Positions 16,705 to 28,198 of a DNA stretch of 37,618 nt are shown one piece after another (position 1 is the first letter of the stretch; every line of letters starts with the position of its first letter). Under the pieces are notes generated by a model, which was not told the origin of the DNA, made no database searches, and worked only from the letters and a program-made list of their open reading frames with translations. Position numbers and translations under genes: made by a program. The DNA lies in the NCBI GenBank assembly GCA_903876735.1, contig CAIRAW010000076.1, positions 1 to 37,618 on the forward strand, written 5' to 3'. Source of the stretch: an uncultured beta proteobacterium. Its GTDB lineage: Bacteria > Pseudomonadota > Gammaproteobacteria > Burkholderiales > Burkholderiaceae_C.

Positions 16705-16732
16705 TTGCATTCTTCCTTTTTGCTGGTACAGT
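16705..16732 (+). promoter_or_regulatory. Candidate sigma-70 promoter of the dcw cluster (Pmra)
   Basis: TTGCAT (16705-16710) and TACAGT (16727-16732) are separated by 16 bp, and TGG before the -10 gives an extended -10 element. The predicted start of transcription, near 16738-16740, falls within the MraZ operator repeats, which is the arrangement expected for autorepression. Assigned by eye from consensus; no transcript data. Confidence 0.5.
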
Positions 16733-16770
16733 GCAAAAAAGTGCAATTAAGTGGTGAAAAGTGCCTTTGC
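16730..16770 (+). promoter_or_regulatory. MraZ operator: four AGTG boxes at exact 10-bp spacing
   Basis: AGTG occurs at 16730, 16740, 16750 and 16760, a spacing of exactly one helical turn; the boxes read CAGTGC, AAGTGC, AAGTGG and AAGTGC. MraZ is a ring-shaped AbrB-like regulator that binds three or more short direct repeats spaced by about 10 bp in front of its own gene and represses the dcw promoter. The position, 44-84 bp before the mraZ start and overlapping the predicted -10, fits this. Operator identity is inference from the known MraZ mechanism plus the repeat geometry. Confidence 0.8.
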
Positions 16771-16813
16771 TTTTCCATTTCTTGCTGTTTTTGCCAACGA
16801 AGGGTTTGCTGCT

Positions 16814-17242
16814 GTGTTCCAAGGGGCCTCGTCATTAAGTCTTGATACCAAGGGGCGCCTGTCGGTGCCGACCCGGCATCGTGACGTTCTGACGGCCACG
16901 GCGGCCGCTCAGCTCACCATCACCAAGCATCCGCACGGCTGTCTGATGGTGTTTCCGCGCCCCGAGTGGGAGAAGTTCCGCGAGCGCGTGGCGGCACTGC
17001 CGATGTCGGCCCAGTGGTGGAAGCGGATATTCCTGGGCAATGCCATGGATGTCGAGATGGACGCCACCGGTCGCGTGCTGGTGTCGCCCGAACTGCGCGC
17101 AGCCGCCGGCATTGCCAAGGACGCGATTTTGCTCGGCATGGGCGCTCATTTTGAGTTGTGGGACAAGGCGAGCTACGACGCTCAGGAGGCCAAAGCCATG
17201 GCCGGCGACATGCCCGAAGTCTTCAAAGATTTTTCTTTCTGA
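16814..17242 (+). CDS. mraZ: Transcriptional regulator MraZ
   Basis: 142 residues, with two SpoVT/AbrB-like DNA-binding halves: [17 protein letters not shown] near the start and [14 protein letters not shown] in the second half. It regulates the dcw cluster through the repeats upstream. I set the start at the GTG at 16814, which gives [11 protein letters not shown], matching the family N-terminus MFxGxxxLxLD, with AAGGG (16801-16805 region) as ribosome-binding site. A longer frame from a GTG at 16751 exists, but it would begin inside the operator and add 21 residues unlike the family. rsmH follows after 9 bp. Confidence 0.94.
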   Translation: MFQGASSLSLDTKGRLSVPTRHRDVLTATAAAQLTITKHPHGCLMVFPRPEWEKFRERVAALPMSAQWWKRIFLGNAMDVEMDATGRVLVSPELRAAAGIAKDAILLGMGAHFELWDKASYDAQEAKAMAGDMPEVFKDFSF

Positions 17243-17251
17243 AGGCCGGCG

Positions 17252-18189
<938 letters not shown>

Positions 18190-18193
<4 letters not shown>

Positions 18194-18525
18194 ACAGGCT
18201 TAATCTGTTTCTGCTGCTGGCCGTGCTCGGCAGTGCGTTGTATCTGGTGAACGTGCAGTACGAGTCGCGCCGGTTGTTCTCTGACCTGGACAAGGCGCGC
18301 TCGCAGGCGCACCGGATCGAATCGGACAATGAGCGTCTGCAGGTTGAGCGCCGTGCGCAGGCGACGCCGCTGCGCGTCGAGAAGCTGGCCAAGGAGCAGT
18401 TGCAGATGCGATCAACAACGCCGGCCATCACGCACTATGTGACCTACGGCAGCGTGCCCGCCACGGCCGCGAGCGCGGCTGCCGCGTCGCTCGTCGGCCC
18501 GGCTGTTTCCGGACCCGTCCAATGA
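18190..18525 (+). CDS. ftsL: Cell division protein FtsL
   Basis: 111 residues. FtsL is a bitopic divisome protein that forms a complex with FtsB and FtsQ and activates FtsWI. A short cytoplasmic N-terminus (MNRLN) is followed by one membrane segment (about 5-20), then a periplasmic coiled-coil region (about 27-70: [15 protein letters not shown], then heptad-like residues) and an Ala/Ser/Pro-rich tail. Sequence is poorly conserved in this family; the assignment rests on topology and the place between rsmH and ftsI, with 4-nt overlaps at both ends. Confidence 0.93.
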
Positions 18526-20267
18526 GCAGCCGCAGCATCAACTACACATCGAGCCCGCTGCTGGCCAGCCCGACGCCGGTCTGGCGCAGCAAGTTCATTG
18601 TGGCGGCGATTGCGCTGGCCTTTTTCGGGCTGGCCGGGCGCGCCGCCTACATCCAGGTGATTGCCAATGAATTCTTCCAGAAGCAGGGCGAAGTGCGTTT
18701 TGGGCGGACACTGGAGTTGCCGGCCAATCGCGGCCGCATTCTGGACCGCAACGGCCTGATCCTGGCCTCCAGCGTGCCCTCGCCCAGCATCTGGGCCATT
18801 CCCGAGGACGTCGAGCGTGACCCGGTCAAGCTGACGCAGCTTGCCGGCTTGCTCGAAATGTCCAAGGCTGAGCTTGACAAGCGCCTGGCGGACGAAGACA
18901 AGACTTTCGTCTGGCTCAAGCGCCAGGTCGATGACGCGGTGGCGCAGGAGATCATGGCGCTGGGCATCGAGGGTGTCTATCAGCGCAAGGAATACAAGCG
19001 CCAGTACCCCGAAGGCGAGGCCGCCGCCCATGTGGTCGGCTTCACCAACGTCGAGGACATCGGGCAGGAGGGCGTCGAGCTGACCTTTAACAAGGAGCTC
19101 TCCGGTCACAAGGGATCGCGCCGCGTGATCAAGGACCGGCTCGGTCGGGTGGTGGAGGATGTGGGCGAGCAGATTTCGCCGGTGGATGGACCCGATCTGC
19201 AGCTCAGCATCGACAGCAAGGTGCAGTTCTTTGCCTACCAGAAGCTGCACGATGCCGTGCTGCAGTTCAAGGCCAAGGCCGGTAGTGTGGTCGTGCTCGA
19301 CGTCGTTACAGGTGAAGTGCTGGCCCTGGCCAACTACCCGAGCTACGTGCCGGCCAAGCGGCGCAACCTGACCGGCGAGCAGTTGCGCAACCGGGCCCTG
19401 ACCGACACCTTCGAGCCCGGCTCCGTGATGAAGCCCTTCACCATCGGCCTGGGTCTGGAGACCGGTCGCGTGACCCCCCAGACCCTGATCGACACCGGTC
19501 CCGGCAAGTTCACCATCACCGGCGCGACGATTTCCGATTCGCACCCGAACGGCGTGTTGACGGTCGAGGGCGTGATCCAGAAGTCGAGCAACATCGGTAC
19601 CGCCAAGATTGCCCTGCGCATGCAGCCGCGTGAAATGTGGGAGCTGTTCTCCAGCGCCGGCTTTGGCCAGAAGCCGCAGATCAGCTTCCCCGGCGCGGTC
19701 TCGGGGCGCCTGCGTCCGTACAAGACCTGGCGCCCGATCGAGCAGGCCACCATGTCCTATGGTTACGGCCTGTCGGCTTCGCTGTTCCAGATGGCGCGCT
19801 CCTACACCGTCTTTTCCAACGAGGGCAAGATCATTCCGGTGACCATGCTCAAGAACAGCGAGCCGGCCGTCGGTGTGCGGGTGTTGTCGGCGACCACCGC
19901 CGGTCAGGTGCGCAAGATGCTGCAATTGGCGGCTGGGCCTGGCGGCACCGGGCAAAAGGCGCAGACCATCGGTTATTCGGTCGGCGGCAAATCCGGCACC
20001 GCCTACAAGCAGGTTGGCAAAGGCTACGGCAGCGCCGGCAACCGCAAATACCGTGGCTGGTTTGTCGGCATGGCACCAATCGAGAATCCGCGCATTATTG
20101 TGGGCGTCATGATCGACGAGCCCAGCGCCGGCCAGTACTACGGCGGTGCCGTGGCGGCGCCGGTGTTTAGCGAAGTGGTGCAGCAGACGCTGCGCATGAT
20201 GGGTGTCAGCCCCGATATGGCGGTCAAGCCGCAGATCGTGGCCAAGGCCGAGGAAGAGGCCCTGTGA
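18522..20267 (+). CDS. ftsI: Septal peptidoglycan transpeptidase FtsI (PBP3)
   Basis: 581 residues. FtsI cross-links septal peptidoglycan with FtsW and is a beta-lactam target. One N-terminal membrane anchor (about 23-43) is followed by the pedestal domain (about 65-220) and the transpeptidase domain. The three catalytic motifs are intact: SxxK at Ser301-Lys304 (PGSVMKPF), SxN at Ser355-Asn357 (QKSSNIG) and KSGT at 490-493. A block typical of class B PBPs, RGRILDRNG, starts near residue 70. It overlaps ftsL by 4 nt and shares one base with murE (TGATG). Confidence 0.97.
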   Translation: MSSRSINYTSSPLLASPTPVWRSKFIVAAIALAFFGLAGRAAYIQVIANEFFQKQGEVRFGRTLELPANRGRILDRNGLILASSVPSPSIWAIPEDVERDPVKLTQLAGLLEMSKAELDKRLADEDKTFVWLKRQVDDAVAQEIMALGIEGVYQRKEYKRQYPEGEAAAHVVGFTNVEDIGQEGVELTFNKELSGHKGSRRVIKDRLGRVVEDVGEQISPVDGPDLQLSIDSKVQFFAYQKLHDAVLQFKAKAGSVVVLDVVTGEVLALANYPSYVPAKRRNLTGEQLRNRALTDTFEPGSVMKPFTIGLGLETGRVTPQTLIDTGPGKFTITGATISDSHPNGVLTVEGVIQKSSNIGTAKIALRMQPREMWELFSSAGFGQKPQISFPGAVSGRLRPYKTWRPIEQATMSYGYGLSASLFQMARSYTVFSNEGKIIPVTMLKNSEPAVGVRVLSATTAGQVRKMLQLAAGPGGTGQKAQTIGYSVGGKSGTAYKQVGKGYGSAGNRKYRGWFVGMAPIENPRIIVGVMIDEPSAGQYYGGAVAAPVFSEVVQQTLRMMGVSPDMAVKPQIVAKAEEEAL

Positions 20268-21778
20268 TGCTTGAACTGCACACCCCAAGCGAAGCTGCCC
20301 AGTGGTTGCACAGCCGCGTCAGCGGCACACTGCGCAGCGACAGCCGCGCGCTGCAGCCGGGCGATGGATTCATCGCCTGGCCGGGTGCGGCCAGCGACGC
20401 CCGACAGTATGTGAAGGCTGCCCTGGCGCAGGGTGCCAAAGCCTGTCTGGTCGAGCGCGCCGGAGTCGAGGCCTATGCCTTCCATGACGAAGGCATTGCC
20501 GCCTACGCCGGCCTGAAGGCCGCCAGCGGTCCGATTGCCGCCGCTTTTTTCAATCATCCCTCGCAGCAACTTGATCTGCTGGCGGTGACCGGTACCAATG
20601 GCAAAACCTCGACGGCCTGGTGGCTGGCGCAGGCCCTGTCGCACCTCAAGCAGGTTGCGCCCATTCCCTGCGCCATGGTCGGCACGCTCGGCATCGGCCT
20701 AGTGCCCGATGTTGTTGCCACTGGCCTGACGACGCCAGACCCGGTGCTGTTGCAACAAAGCTTGCGCCGCCTGGTGGGCGACGGCCTCAAAGCCTGCGCC
20801 ATCGAAGCCTCCTCGATCGGTATCGAGGAGCAGCGCCTGGCCGGTTGTCATATCCGCAGCGCCATCTTCACCAACCTGACGCAGGACCATCTGGACTACC
20901 ACGGCAGCATGGCCGCTTATTGGCAGATCAAGGCCCGGCTGTTTGCCTGGCCTGGCCTGCAAGCCGCCATCGTCAACATCGACGATGTGCAAGGCCGGTT
21001 GCTGGCCGACGAGCTGGCCCCGGGCGCGCTCGATCTGTGGACGGTTTCCTGCATCGGCGCGGCGCGGTTGCAGGCGGTCGACATCCGCTATGAGGCCGCT
21101 GGTTTGAGTTTCAGCGTGCGTGAGGGCGCGCTAAGCCATCGCCTGCAGACATGTCTGATCGGCCTGTACAACGTCTCGAATCTGCTCGGTGTCATAGCCG
21201 CCATGCGCTCGATCGGCGTGCCGCTGGCTGCCGCCGTCGAGGCCTGTGCGCAGTTGACACCGGTGCCGGGCCGCATGGAATGTTTAGGGACGTCAGGGCA
21301 ACCGTTGGTGGCCGTGGACTACGCGCACACACCGGATGCCCTGGGGCAGGCGCTGGCGGCATTGCGCTCGCTGGCCGAGCAGCGCGGCGGGCAGCTCTGG
21401 TGCGTGTTCGGTTGTGGTGGTGACCGGGATGCTGCCAAGCGAGCGCTCATGGGCGCAATGGCAGTCAATCACGCCGACTGCGTGGTCGTGACCAGCGACA
21501 ACCCGCGCAGCGAGAAGCCTGAGACCATCATCAGCCAGATCCTGCTCGGCATGACGGGTCATGCGCCGGTCATGGTGCAGCCTGATCGGGCGGTGGCGAT
21601 TCGCGAGACGCTGGCGCTGGCGACTGCCAGGGATGTGCTGCTGATCGCCGGCAAGGGGCACGAAGACTACCAGGAAGTGGCCGGGCGGCGCAGCCCGTTT
21701 TCTGATCTGGACCATGTGCGCCGCGCGCTCCAGACCTGGGTCGCGCCGGTGCGCAGCGCAGGAGTCGTTCATGGCTGA
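20267..21778 (+). CDS. murE: UDP-N-acetylmuramoyl-L-alanyl-D-glutamate--2,6-diaminopimelate ligase
   Basis: 503 residues. MurE adds meso-diaminopimelate to the UDP-MurNAc-dipeptide in the cytoplasm. The ATP-binding loop [10 protein letters not shown] is at 107-116, and DNPR at 411-414 is the motif that marks DAP-adding rather than lysine-adding enzymes, consistent with a Gram-negative and with dapF at 6076. The ATG at 20267 overlaps the ftsI stop by one base; a GTG three bases earlier is a possible alternative. The gene overlaps murF by 8 nt. Confidence 0.96.
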   Translation: MLELHTPSEAAQWLHSRVSGTLRSDSRALQPGDGFIAWPGAASDARQYVKAALAQGAKACLVERAGVEAYAFHDEGIAAYAGLKAASGPIAAAFFNHPSQQLDLLAVTGTNGKTSTAWWLAQALSHLKQVAPIPCAMVGTLGIGLVPDVVATGLTTPDPVLLQQSLRRLVGDGLKACAIEASSIGIEEQRLAGCHIRSAIFTNLTQDHLDYHGSMAAYWQIKARLFAWPGLQAAIVNIDDVQGRLLADELAPGALDLWTVSCIGAARLQAVDIRYEAAGLSFSVREGALSHRLQTCLIGLYNVSNLLGVIAAMRSIGVPLAAAVEACAQLTPVPGRMECLGTSGQPLVAVDYAHTPDALGQALAALRSLAEQRGGQLWCVFGCGGDRDAAKRALMGAMAVNHADCVVVTSDNPRSEKPETIISQILLGMTGHAPVMVQPDRAVAIRETLALATARDVLLIAGKGHEDYQEVAGRRSPFSDLDHVRRALQTWVAPVRSAGVVHG

Positions 21779-23213
21779 GATGCTGAACCTGCAACAAGTC
21801 GCGCAGTGCCTGGGCGATGCGCGCCTGATTGGCGACGGCGCGGTCGGTTTCAAGCGCGTGCACAGCGACACCCGCAGCATTGAGCCGGGCGACCTCTTTG
21901 TGGCCTTGCGTGGCGAGCGCTTCGACGCCAATGACTTCCTGCTCGAGGCCAAGGCCAGGGGCGCGGTGGCCGCGCTGTGCCAGGGCGATGCCGACGCCAG
22001 ACTGCAGGCCGCCGGCCTGCCGGGCCTGGTGGTGGCCGACAGCAAGCAGGCCCTTGGTGCCCTGGCCAGACACTGGCGTGCGCAATTCAAGCTGCCGCTG
22101 ATTGCAGTGACCGGCAGCAATGGCAAGACCACCGTGACGCAGATGATCGCGGCCATCCTGCGCGCCTACAAGCCACAGGCCTTTCTCGCCACACAGGGAA
22201 ACCTCAACAACGACATCGGCGTGCCGCTGACGCTGCTGCGCTTGCGCAGCGAGCACGAGATCGCGGTGATCGAGTTGGGCATGAACCATCCGGGCGAAAT
22301 CGCGCTGCTGGCCGACATGGCGCAGCCAACGGTGGCGCTGGTGAACAACGCGCAGCGCGAGCACCTCGAATTCATGGCCACGGTTGAAGCCGTGGCGAAG
22401 GAAAACGGACAAGTCATCAAAGCGCTGGCAGCCAACGGGGTTGCCGTGTTTCCGGCTGACGACCCGTACAGTGCGCTGTGGGCGGCGCTGGCCGGGTCAC
22501 GCGCGGCGCTTCAGTTCTGCCTGGACGGTGCGGCGGCCGATGTGCACTGCACGCAGGCCCTGTGGTCGCACGCGGCCTGGCAGGTGGCGGCCCAGACTCC
22601 GGCTGGCGCCCTGCGCTATGCCTTGCACATCGCCGGCCGGCACAACGTCAAGAACTCCCTGGCAGCCGTCGCCTGCGCGCTGGCCGCCGGTGTGCCGCTG
22701 GCTGCCATCGCCGCGGGTCTGGCGGCCTTCGAGCCGGTCAAGGGCCGCTCGCGCGCACTGGCGCTTACGCTGGGCGGGCGCACGCTCACGCTGGTGGACG
22801 ACAGTTACAACGCCAATCCGGACTCGGTGCGTGCCGCCATCGAGGTGCTGGCAACGCTGCCGGGTCCGCGCCTGCTGGTGCTGGGCGACATGGGCGAGGT
22901 CGGCGACCAGGGGCCGCAGTTTCATGCCGAAGCCGGGCGCCTCGCGCACAGCCTGGGCATCGAGGCGCTGTTCACGCTGGGCCAGGCATCGGCCGCTGCG
23001 GCTGCCAGCTTCGGCAAGGGCGAGCACTTTGCCGACATCGATTCACTGCAGGCCGCCGTGCGCGCGGCCCTGGCGCAAACCGGCAGCGTGCTGGTCAAGG
23101 GTTCGCGCTTCATGAAGATGGAGCGCGTCGTCGCTGCCATCACCGATCACGCCTTAAACGACAAGGGAAATGCGATGCAATTTCAAGCGCAAGCCAGGAG
23201 CGCCACATGCTGA
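21771..23213 (+). CDS. murF: UDP-N-acetylmuramoyl-tripeptide--D-alanyl-D-alanine ligase
   Basis: 480 residues. MurF completes the cytoplasmic pentapeptide precursor by adding D-Ala-D-Ala, which is made by Ddl (29604). The N-terminal block with [18 protein letters not shown], the ATP loop [21 protein letters not shown], and the C-terminal [11 protein letters not shown] and [11 protein letters not shown] are family hallmarks. The start (ATG at 21771) follows MurF families that begin shortly before the LQQVAQCL block. The last 20 residues run past the usual end (ITDHALND), into mraY by 7 nt. Confidence 0.96.
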   Translation: MAEMLNLQQVAQCLGDARLIGDGAVGFKRVHSDTRSIEPGDLFVALRGERFDANDFLLEAKARGAVAALCQGDADARLQAAGLPGLVVADSKQALGALARHWRAQFKLPLIAVTGSNGKTTVTQMIAAILRAYKPQAFLATQGNLNNDIGVPLTLLRLRSEHEIAVIELGMNHPGEIALLADMAQPTVALVNNAQREHLEFMATVEAVAKENGQVIKALAANGVAVFPADDPYSALWAALAGSRAALQFCLDGAAADVHCTQALWSHAAWQVAAQTPAGALRYALHIAGRHNVKNSLAAVACALAAGVPLAAIAAGLAAFEPVKGRSRALALTLGGRTLTLVDDSYNANPDSVRAAIEVLATLPGPRLLVLGDMGEVGDQGPQFHAEAGRLAHSLGIEALFTLGQASAAAAASFGKGEHFADIDSLQAAVRAALAQTGSVLVKGSRFMKMERVVAAITDHALNDKGNAMQFQAQARSATC

Positions 23214-24385
23214 TGAGTCTGGCCCAGTGGCTGCAAGCCCATGTGCCCGAACTGGGTTTCCTGCGGGTCTTCCAGTACCTGACCCTGCGTGCCGTCATGG
23301 CCGCCATGACGGCGCTACTGATGGGTTTGCTGGCCGGGCCCTGGGTTATCCGCCGACTTGCCGAACTCAAGATCGGTCAACCGATTCGCAGTTACGGGAT
23401 GGCCTCGCATCTGAGCAAGAGCGGCACGCCAACCATGGGCGGTGTCCTGATCCTCTTGTGCATCACGGTGGCCACCCTGTTGTGGGCAGACCTGAGCAAC
23501 CGCTTTGTCTGGATCGTGCTGCTGGTCACGCTGGGTTTTGGCGCCATCGGCTGGGTCGATGACTGGCGCAAGGTCGTCGACAAGAACCCCGAAGGCATGC
23601 GCTCGCGCGAAAAATACTTCTGGCAGTCGCTGATCGGCCTGCTTGCTGCGCTGTACCTTGTGTTCAGCATTTCCGAGAACTCCAATCTGCGCGTGCTGGA
23701 GCTTTTCTTCAAATGGGTACAGTCCGGTTTTGATCTGAACCTGCCGCCCAAGGCCGGTCTGCTGCTGCCCTTCATCAAGGAAGTCAGTTACCCGCTTGGG
23801 GTGCTTGGCTTTGTCATCCTGACCTACCTCGTGATTGTGGGTTCGAGCAACGCTGTGAATCTGACCGATGGCCTGGACGGCCTGGCCATCATGCCGGTGG
23901 TGCTGGTCGGCGCCAGTCTGGGTGTTTTTGCCTATGTCACCGGCAGCGCCGTGTACTCCAAGTACCTGTTTTTCCCGCACATCCCGGGTTCGGGTGAACT
24001 GCTGATCTTCACCTCGGCCATGAGCGGTGCCGGGCTGGCTTTTCTCTGGTTCAACACGCACCCGGCCCAGGTCTTCATGGGCGATGTTGGCGCACTGGCG
24101 CTGGGCGCGGCATTGGGCACGGTGGCCGTGATCGTGCGCCAGGAAATTGTGCTGGCCGTGATGGGCGGCATCTTCGTCGTGGAAGCACTCTCGGTCATGC
24201 TGCAGGTGAGCTGGTTCAAGTACAGCCGCAAGCGCACCGGAACCGGGCAGCGGCTGCTCAAGATGGCGCCGCTGCACCACCATTTCGAGAAGAGCGGTTG
24301 GCAGGAGACGCAGGTGGTGGTGCGCTTCTGGATCATCACCATGCTGCTGTGCCTGCTGGGCTTGTCAACCTTGAAGCTAAGGTAG
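23207..24385 (+). CDS. mraY: Phospho-N-acetylmuramoyl-pentapeptide-transferase
   Basis: 392 residues, an integral inner-membrane protein with about ten predicted helices. It transfers phospho-MurNAc-pentapeptide to undecaprenyl phosphate, giving lipid I. Characteristic motifs: [10 protein letters not shown], the Asp pair in [21 protein letters not shown], and the HHHFEKSGW block near the C-terminus. It is about 30 residues longer than E. coli MraY, with extra residues in the loop after [11 protein letters not shown]. The start at 23207 gives [10 protein letters not shown], typical of the family; upstream codons in the same frame are antisense-like run-through from the murF region. Confidence 0.96.
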   Translation: MLMSLAQWLQAHVPELGFLRVFQYLTLRAVMAAMTALLMGLLAGPWVIRRLAELKIGQPIRSYGMASHLSKSGTPTMGGVLILLCITVATLLWADLSNRFVWIVLLVTLGFGAIGWVDDWRKVVDKNPEGMRSREKYFWQSLIGLLAALYLVFSISENSNLRVLELFFKWVQSGFDLNLPPKAGLLLPFIKEVSYPLGVLGFVILTYLVIVGSSNAVNLTDGLDGLAIMPVVLVGASLGVFAYVTGSAVYSKYLFFPHIPGSGELLIFTSAMSGAGLAFLWFNTHPAQVFMGDVGALALGAALGTVAVIVRQEIVLAVMGGIFVVEALSVMLQVSWFKYSRKRTGTGQRLLKMAPLHHHFEKSGWQETQVVVRFWIITMLLCLLGLSTLKLR

Positions 24386-24387
24386 TT

Positions 24388-25950
24388 GTGAACACGCTGC
24401 ACGACCAACACGTTCTGATCCTGGGCCTGGGTGCATCCGGCCTGGCGATGGCGCGTTGGTGTGTGCGTTGCGGTGCGCAGGTGACGCTGGCTGACACGCG
24501 CAGTGCGCCGCCGCGCCTGGCGGCCCTGCAAGCCGAGTTGCCGGCCGTGCGTTTCATCGGCGGCCCGCTCGACGCCAGTCTGGTCGAAGGCGCGGGCCTG
24601 CATGCGGTGTTCAAGAGCCCGGGGCTGACGCCGCTGGAAGTGCAGGCCCTTGCCGCCGCCGCACGCGCTGTGGGCATCCCGGTGCTGGGCGAGTTGGCCT
24701 TGTTTGCGCGGGCGCTGGCCGAACTGCGCGCCACGCGCGACTACGCGCCCAAGGTGTTGGCCGTGACCGGCACCAATGGCAAGACCACGGTGACGGCACT
24801 GACCGGGCAACTGGTGGAGCGCGCCGGCAAGCGCGTGCTGGTGGCGGGCAATATCGGCCCGACCCTGCTTGACACCTTGTCGGCTGCGCTGGACGCCGAC
24901 GCCTTGCCCGAAGTCTGGGTGCTGGAACTGTCGAGCTTTCAACTTGATGCCGACAACGGTTTCGAGCCGAGCGCAGGCACGGTGCTCAACATCACGCAGG
25001 ACCATCTCGACTGGCACGCCAGCATGGCGGCCTATGTCGCGGCCAAGGCCCGTGTCTTCGGGCGCCACGCGCTGATGCTGCTCAACCGCGATGACCCGGC
25101 GGTGACGGCCTTGCTCAATCGGCCGCTGCCTGAAGCGCCGGCGCCGACTTCCAGGTCGGCGCGTGTCAAGCTCATCAAGGCGCAGCGTCCGGTTATCCGC
25201 GCCCATGTCACTTTCGGCTCGGACCTGCCGGCGCGTCCCGGCGACTTCGGCCTGGAAGAGGTCAATGGCATGGTCTGGCTGGTGCGTGCGCTGGAAGCCG
25301 ACGAGACCATCAAAAAGCGCAACAACACGCAGGAGACCGAGGTCTTCATCCAGCGCCTGATGCCGGCCGACGCGCTGCGCATTCGGGGTCGCCACAACGC
25401 ACTGAACGCGCTGGCGGCGCTGGCGCTGGCCTGCGCCGCCGACTGCGCCCTCGGACCGGTGCTCTACGGCCTGCGTGAATACCGGGGCGAGCCACACCGG
25501 GTCGAGCCGGTTGGCAGCATCAACGAAGTCGAATTCTTTGACGACAGCAAGGGCACCAATGTCGGGGCCACGGTGGCTGCGCTCAACGGCCTGGGCTCCG
25601 AGCGCAAGCTCGTCGTCATCCTCGGCGGTGAAGGCAAGGGCCAGGATTTTTCGCCGCTGGCGCAGCCGGTGTCGCGCCATGCGCGTGGCGTGGTGCTGAT
25701 CGGGCGCGATGCGCCGCTGATCCGCGCTGCGCTGCAGGATGGTGGTGTCACCCTGGTCGACGCGGCGTCGATGGCGCAGGCAGTTGTGGCGGCGTGTGAG
25801 CTGGCACAGGCCGGTGACGCGGTGCTGATGTCGCCGGCTTGCGCCAGCTTTGACATGTTCGACAACTACGAGCACCGCTCGCAGGTCTTTGTGCAGGCGG
25901 TGCGCGACGCCGCCATTGCCGCCGGCCAGACGCTGGAGGGTTCGCCGTGA
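24388..25950 (+). CDS. murD: UDP-N-acetylmuramoyl-L-alanine--D-glutamate ligase
   Basis: 520 residues, against 438 in E. coli. MurD adds D-glutamate to UDP-MurNAc-L-Ala. The N-terminal Rossmann part has [15 protein letters not shown]; the ATP loop TGTNGKTT is at 127-134; [19 protein letters not shown] and [14 protein letters not shown] follow. The extra length lies mainly between LNRDDPAV (about 233-240) and IRGRHN (332), where about 45 residues are inserted in the central domain; I believe this is common in Burkholderiales. Translation starts at a GTG (24388), two bases after the mraY stop, with AAGG (24379-24382 region) as ribosome-binding site. Overlaps ftsW by 4 nt. Confidence 0.95.
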   Translation: MNTLHDQHVLILGLGASGLAMARWCVRCGAQVTLADTRSAPPRLAALQAELPAVRFIGGPLDASLVEGAGLHAVFKSPGLTPLEVQALAAAARAVGIPVLGELALFARALAELRATRDYAPKVLAVTGTNGKTTVTALTGQLVERAGKRVLVAGNIGPTLLDTLSAALDADALPEVWVLELSSFQLDADNGFEPSAGTVLNITQDHLDWHASMAAYVAAKARVFGRHALMLLNRDDPAVTALLNRPLPEAPAPTSRSARVKLIKAQRPVIRAHVTFGSDLPARPGDFGLEEVNGMVWLVRALEADETIKKRNNTQETEVFIQRLMPADALRIRGRHNALNALAALALACAADCALGPVLYGLREYRGEPHRVEPVGSINEVEFFDDSKGTNVGATVAALNGLGSERKLVVILGGEGKGQDFSPLAQPVSRHARGVVLIGRDAPLIRAALQDGGVTLVDAASMAQAVVAACELAQAGDAVLMSPACASFDMFDNYEHRSQVFVQAVRDAAIAAGQTLEGSP

Positions 25951-27122
25951 GCACGCAGGCCGCCAGCGTTCGCAACGCACCCGCGCGCGTCGTTGGTTTC
26001 GACCAGGCGTTGCTGTGGGTCACGGTGGCCTTGCTGGTCTGGGGTCTGGTGATGGTCTATTCGGCCTCGATCGCCATGCCGGAGAACCCGCGCTTTGCCA
26101 AGTACACGCACACCTACTTCCTGACGCGCCATGTGATGTGGCTGGCGATGTCTTTTGTTGCGGCGCTGCTGGCGTTTCAGGTGCCGGTGGCGCGCTGGGA
26201 AAAGGCTGCGCCCTGGCTCTTCATTGCCTCGCTGGTGTTGCTGGCGGCGGTCCTGATTCCGCATGTGGGCAAGGTGGTGTACGGCGCGCGGCGCTGGATT
26301 TCGCTGGGCCCCTTGAGTTTTCAGCCGTCGGAGCTGGCCAAGTTTTCGGTCCTGCTGTATGCGGCCGATTACATGGTGCGCAAGATGGAGGTCAAGGAAA
26401 GCTTTCTGCGTGCCGTCGCGCCGATGGGCATTGCAGTGGCGCTGGTGGGCGTGCTGCTGCTGGCCGAGCCTGACATGGGGGCCTTCATGGTGATCGCCGT
26501 GATTGCGATGGGCATCCTGTTCCTGGGTGGCGTCAACGTCCGCGTCGTTGTTTTGCTCGTCGCGGTTCTGGTGGTCGCCTTCGGCCTGATGATTGCGTTG
26601 AGCGACTGGCGGCGTGAACGCATTTTTTCCTACCTCGATCCCTGGAGCGAGAAGAATGCGCTGGCCAAGGGTTACCAGTTGACGCACTCCCTGATTGCCA
26701 TCGGTCGTGGCGAGATCTTCGGTGTCGGCCTGGGCGGCAGTGTCGAGAAACTGCACTGGCTGCCCGAAGCGCATACCGACTTTCTGCTGGCCGTGATCGG
26801 CGAAGAGTTCGGCCTGATCGGTGTGCTCTGCGTGATCAGTCTGTTTCTCTGGTTGACCCGGCGCATGATGCACATCGGGCGCCAGTCGATCGCGCTGGAC
26901 CGGGTCTTTGCCGGTCTGGTGGCGCAAGGGGTTGGCATCTGGATGGGCTTTCAGGCCTTCATCAACATGGGCGTGAACCTGGGCGCCTTGCCGACCAAGG
27001 GCCTGACGCTGCCGCTGATGAGTTATGGCGGCTCCGCCATTCTGGTCAACCTGGTGGCGGTTGCCGTGGTGCTGCGCATCGATTTCGAAAACCGCCAGAT
27101 GATGCGCGGAGGTAGGGTATGA
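25947..27122 (+). CDS. ftsW: Septal peptidoglycan glycosyltransferase FtsW
   Basis: 391 residues. FtsW is a SEDS-family membrane glycosyltransferase that polymerises lipid II at the septum together with FtsI. About ten hydrophobic segments are visible. Conserved SEDS blocks include [38 protein letters not shown], the catalytic-loop region ending [36 protein letters not shown], and [12 protein letters not shown]. Starts with GTG overlapping the murD stop (GTGA) and ends overlapping murG (ATGA). Confidence 0.96.
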   Translation: MSTQAASVRNAPARVVGFDQALLWVTVALLVWGLVMVYSASIAMPENPRFAKYTHTYFLTRHVMWLAMSFVAALLAFQVPVARWEKAAPWLFIASLVLLAAVLIPHVGKVVYGARRWISLGPLSFQPSELAKFSVLLYAADYMVRKMEVKESFLRAVAPMGIAVALVGVLLLAEPDMGAFMVIAVIAMGILFLGGVNVRVVVLLVAVLVVAFGLMIALSDWRRERIFSYLDPWSEKNALAKGYQLTHSLIAIGRGEIFGVGLGGSVEKLHWLPEAHTDFLLAVIGEEFGLIGVLCVISLFLWLTRRMMHIGRQSIALDRVFAGLVAQGVGIWMGFQAFINMGVNLGALPTKGLTLPLMSYGGSAILVNLVAVAVVLRIDFENRQMMRGGRV

Positions 27123-28198
27123 CCCCGCGCGTGGCACTCGTTATGGCAGGCGGCACGGGCGGCCATATTTTCCCGGGGCTGGCCGTGGCGCAGGCTTTGC
27201 GGGAGAGCGGCTGGCGCGTGCACTGGCTTGGCGGGCCCGGAACGCCGGCGCAGCCCAGCATGGAAAGCCGTCTGGTGCCGCCGCAGGGTTTCCCGTTCGA
27301 GGTGGTTGATTTCTCGGGTGTGCGCGGCAAGGGCCTGCGCTCGCTGGCCGGCCTGCCCTGGCGCCTGCTGCGCGCCTGCTGGCAAAGCCTGCAGGTGCTG
27401 CGCCGGGTCAAGCCCGACGTTGTGCTCGGACTGGGCGGCTACATCACCTTCCCGGCTGGTTTGATGAGCGTGCTGCTGAAGAAGCCCCTGATCCTGCACG
27501 AGCAGAATTCAGTCGCCGGCATGGCCAACAAGCTCTTGTCCAAAGTGGCGGCGCGGGTCTTCACCGCTTTTCCGGACGTGATCGCCAAAGGCGTCTGGGT
27601 CGGCAATCCATTGCGCCGCGCCTTCATTGGCGTGGCCGAACCGGCGACGCGCTTTGCCGGGCGCAGCGGGCCGCTGCGTCTGCTGGTGGTGGGCGGCAGC
27701 CTGGGCGCGCGCGCCCTCAACGACATCGTGCCGCAGGCGCTGGCCCTGCTGCCAGCTGCGCAACGGTCGCTGGTGACCCACCAAAGCGGCGCGGCACAGA
27801 TCGATGCCCTGCGCGCCAACTACGCGGCCGCTGGCGTGACGGCGCAACTGACGCCCTTTATCGACGACACGGCGCAGGCTTTTGCCGATGCCGATCTGCT
27901 GATCTGCCGCGCCGGCGCCAGCACCGTGACCGAGATCGCCGCCGTCGGTGCCGCAGCCCTGTTTGTTCCGTTCCCGTCGGCCGTGGACGATCACCAGACC
28001 GTCAATGCCCGCTTCCTGGTCGAGCGCGGCGCCGGCTGGCTGGTGGCGCAGCCGCAGCTGACGGCGCAATGGCTGGCCGACTGGCTGCAAAAAATCGACC
28101 GCGCTGCGCTGCTGCAACGCGCGCAGCAAGCCAGAATGCTGGCCAAGCTCGATGCCAGCGCGCGCGTCGTGGCGGCGTGCGAGGAGTTGATCGCATGA
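27119..28198 (+). CDS. murG: UDP-N-acetylglucosamine--lipid I N-acetylglucosaminyltransferase
   Basis: 359 residues. MurG is a GT28-family enzyme on the inner face of the membrane that adds GlcNAc to lipid I, producing lipid II. The glycine-rich loop [15 protein letters not shown] is at the N-terminus; [26 protein letters not shown] and, in the donor domain, [26 protein letters not shown] and [12 protein letters not shown] are conserved. 4-nt overlaps with ftsW and murC. Confidence 0.97.
   Translation: MTPRVALVMAGGTGGHIFPGLAVAQALRESGWRVHWLGGPGTPAQPSMESRLVPPQGFPFEVVDFSGVRGKGLRSLAGLPWRLLRACWQSLQVLRRVKPDVVLGLGGYITFPAGLMSVLLKKPLILHEQNSVAGMANKLLSKVAARVFTAFPDVIAKGVWVGNPLRRAFIGVAEPATRFAGRSGPLRLLVVGGSLGARALNDIVPQALALLPAAQRSLVTHQSGAAQIDALRANYAAAGVTAQLTPFIDDTAQAFADADLLICRAGASTVTEIAAVGAAALFVPFPSAVDDHQTVNARFLVERGAGWLVAQPQLTAQWLADWLQKIDRAALLQRAQQARMLAKLDASARVVAACEELIA

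Noticed and set aside
16751..16813. A longer MraZ starting at the GTG at 16751
   Set aside because: It would begin inside the operator repeats and add 21 residues with no likeness to the family; the GTG at 16814 has a ribosome-binding site and gives the conserved N-terminus.
18444..20288. Long open frame antisense to ftsI, and similar long antisense frames over dksA and murD
   Set aside because: They arise from high G/C third positions of the real genes; their translations are low in family likeness and lack ribosome-binding sites.
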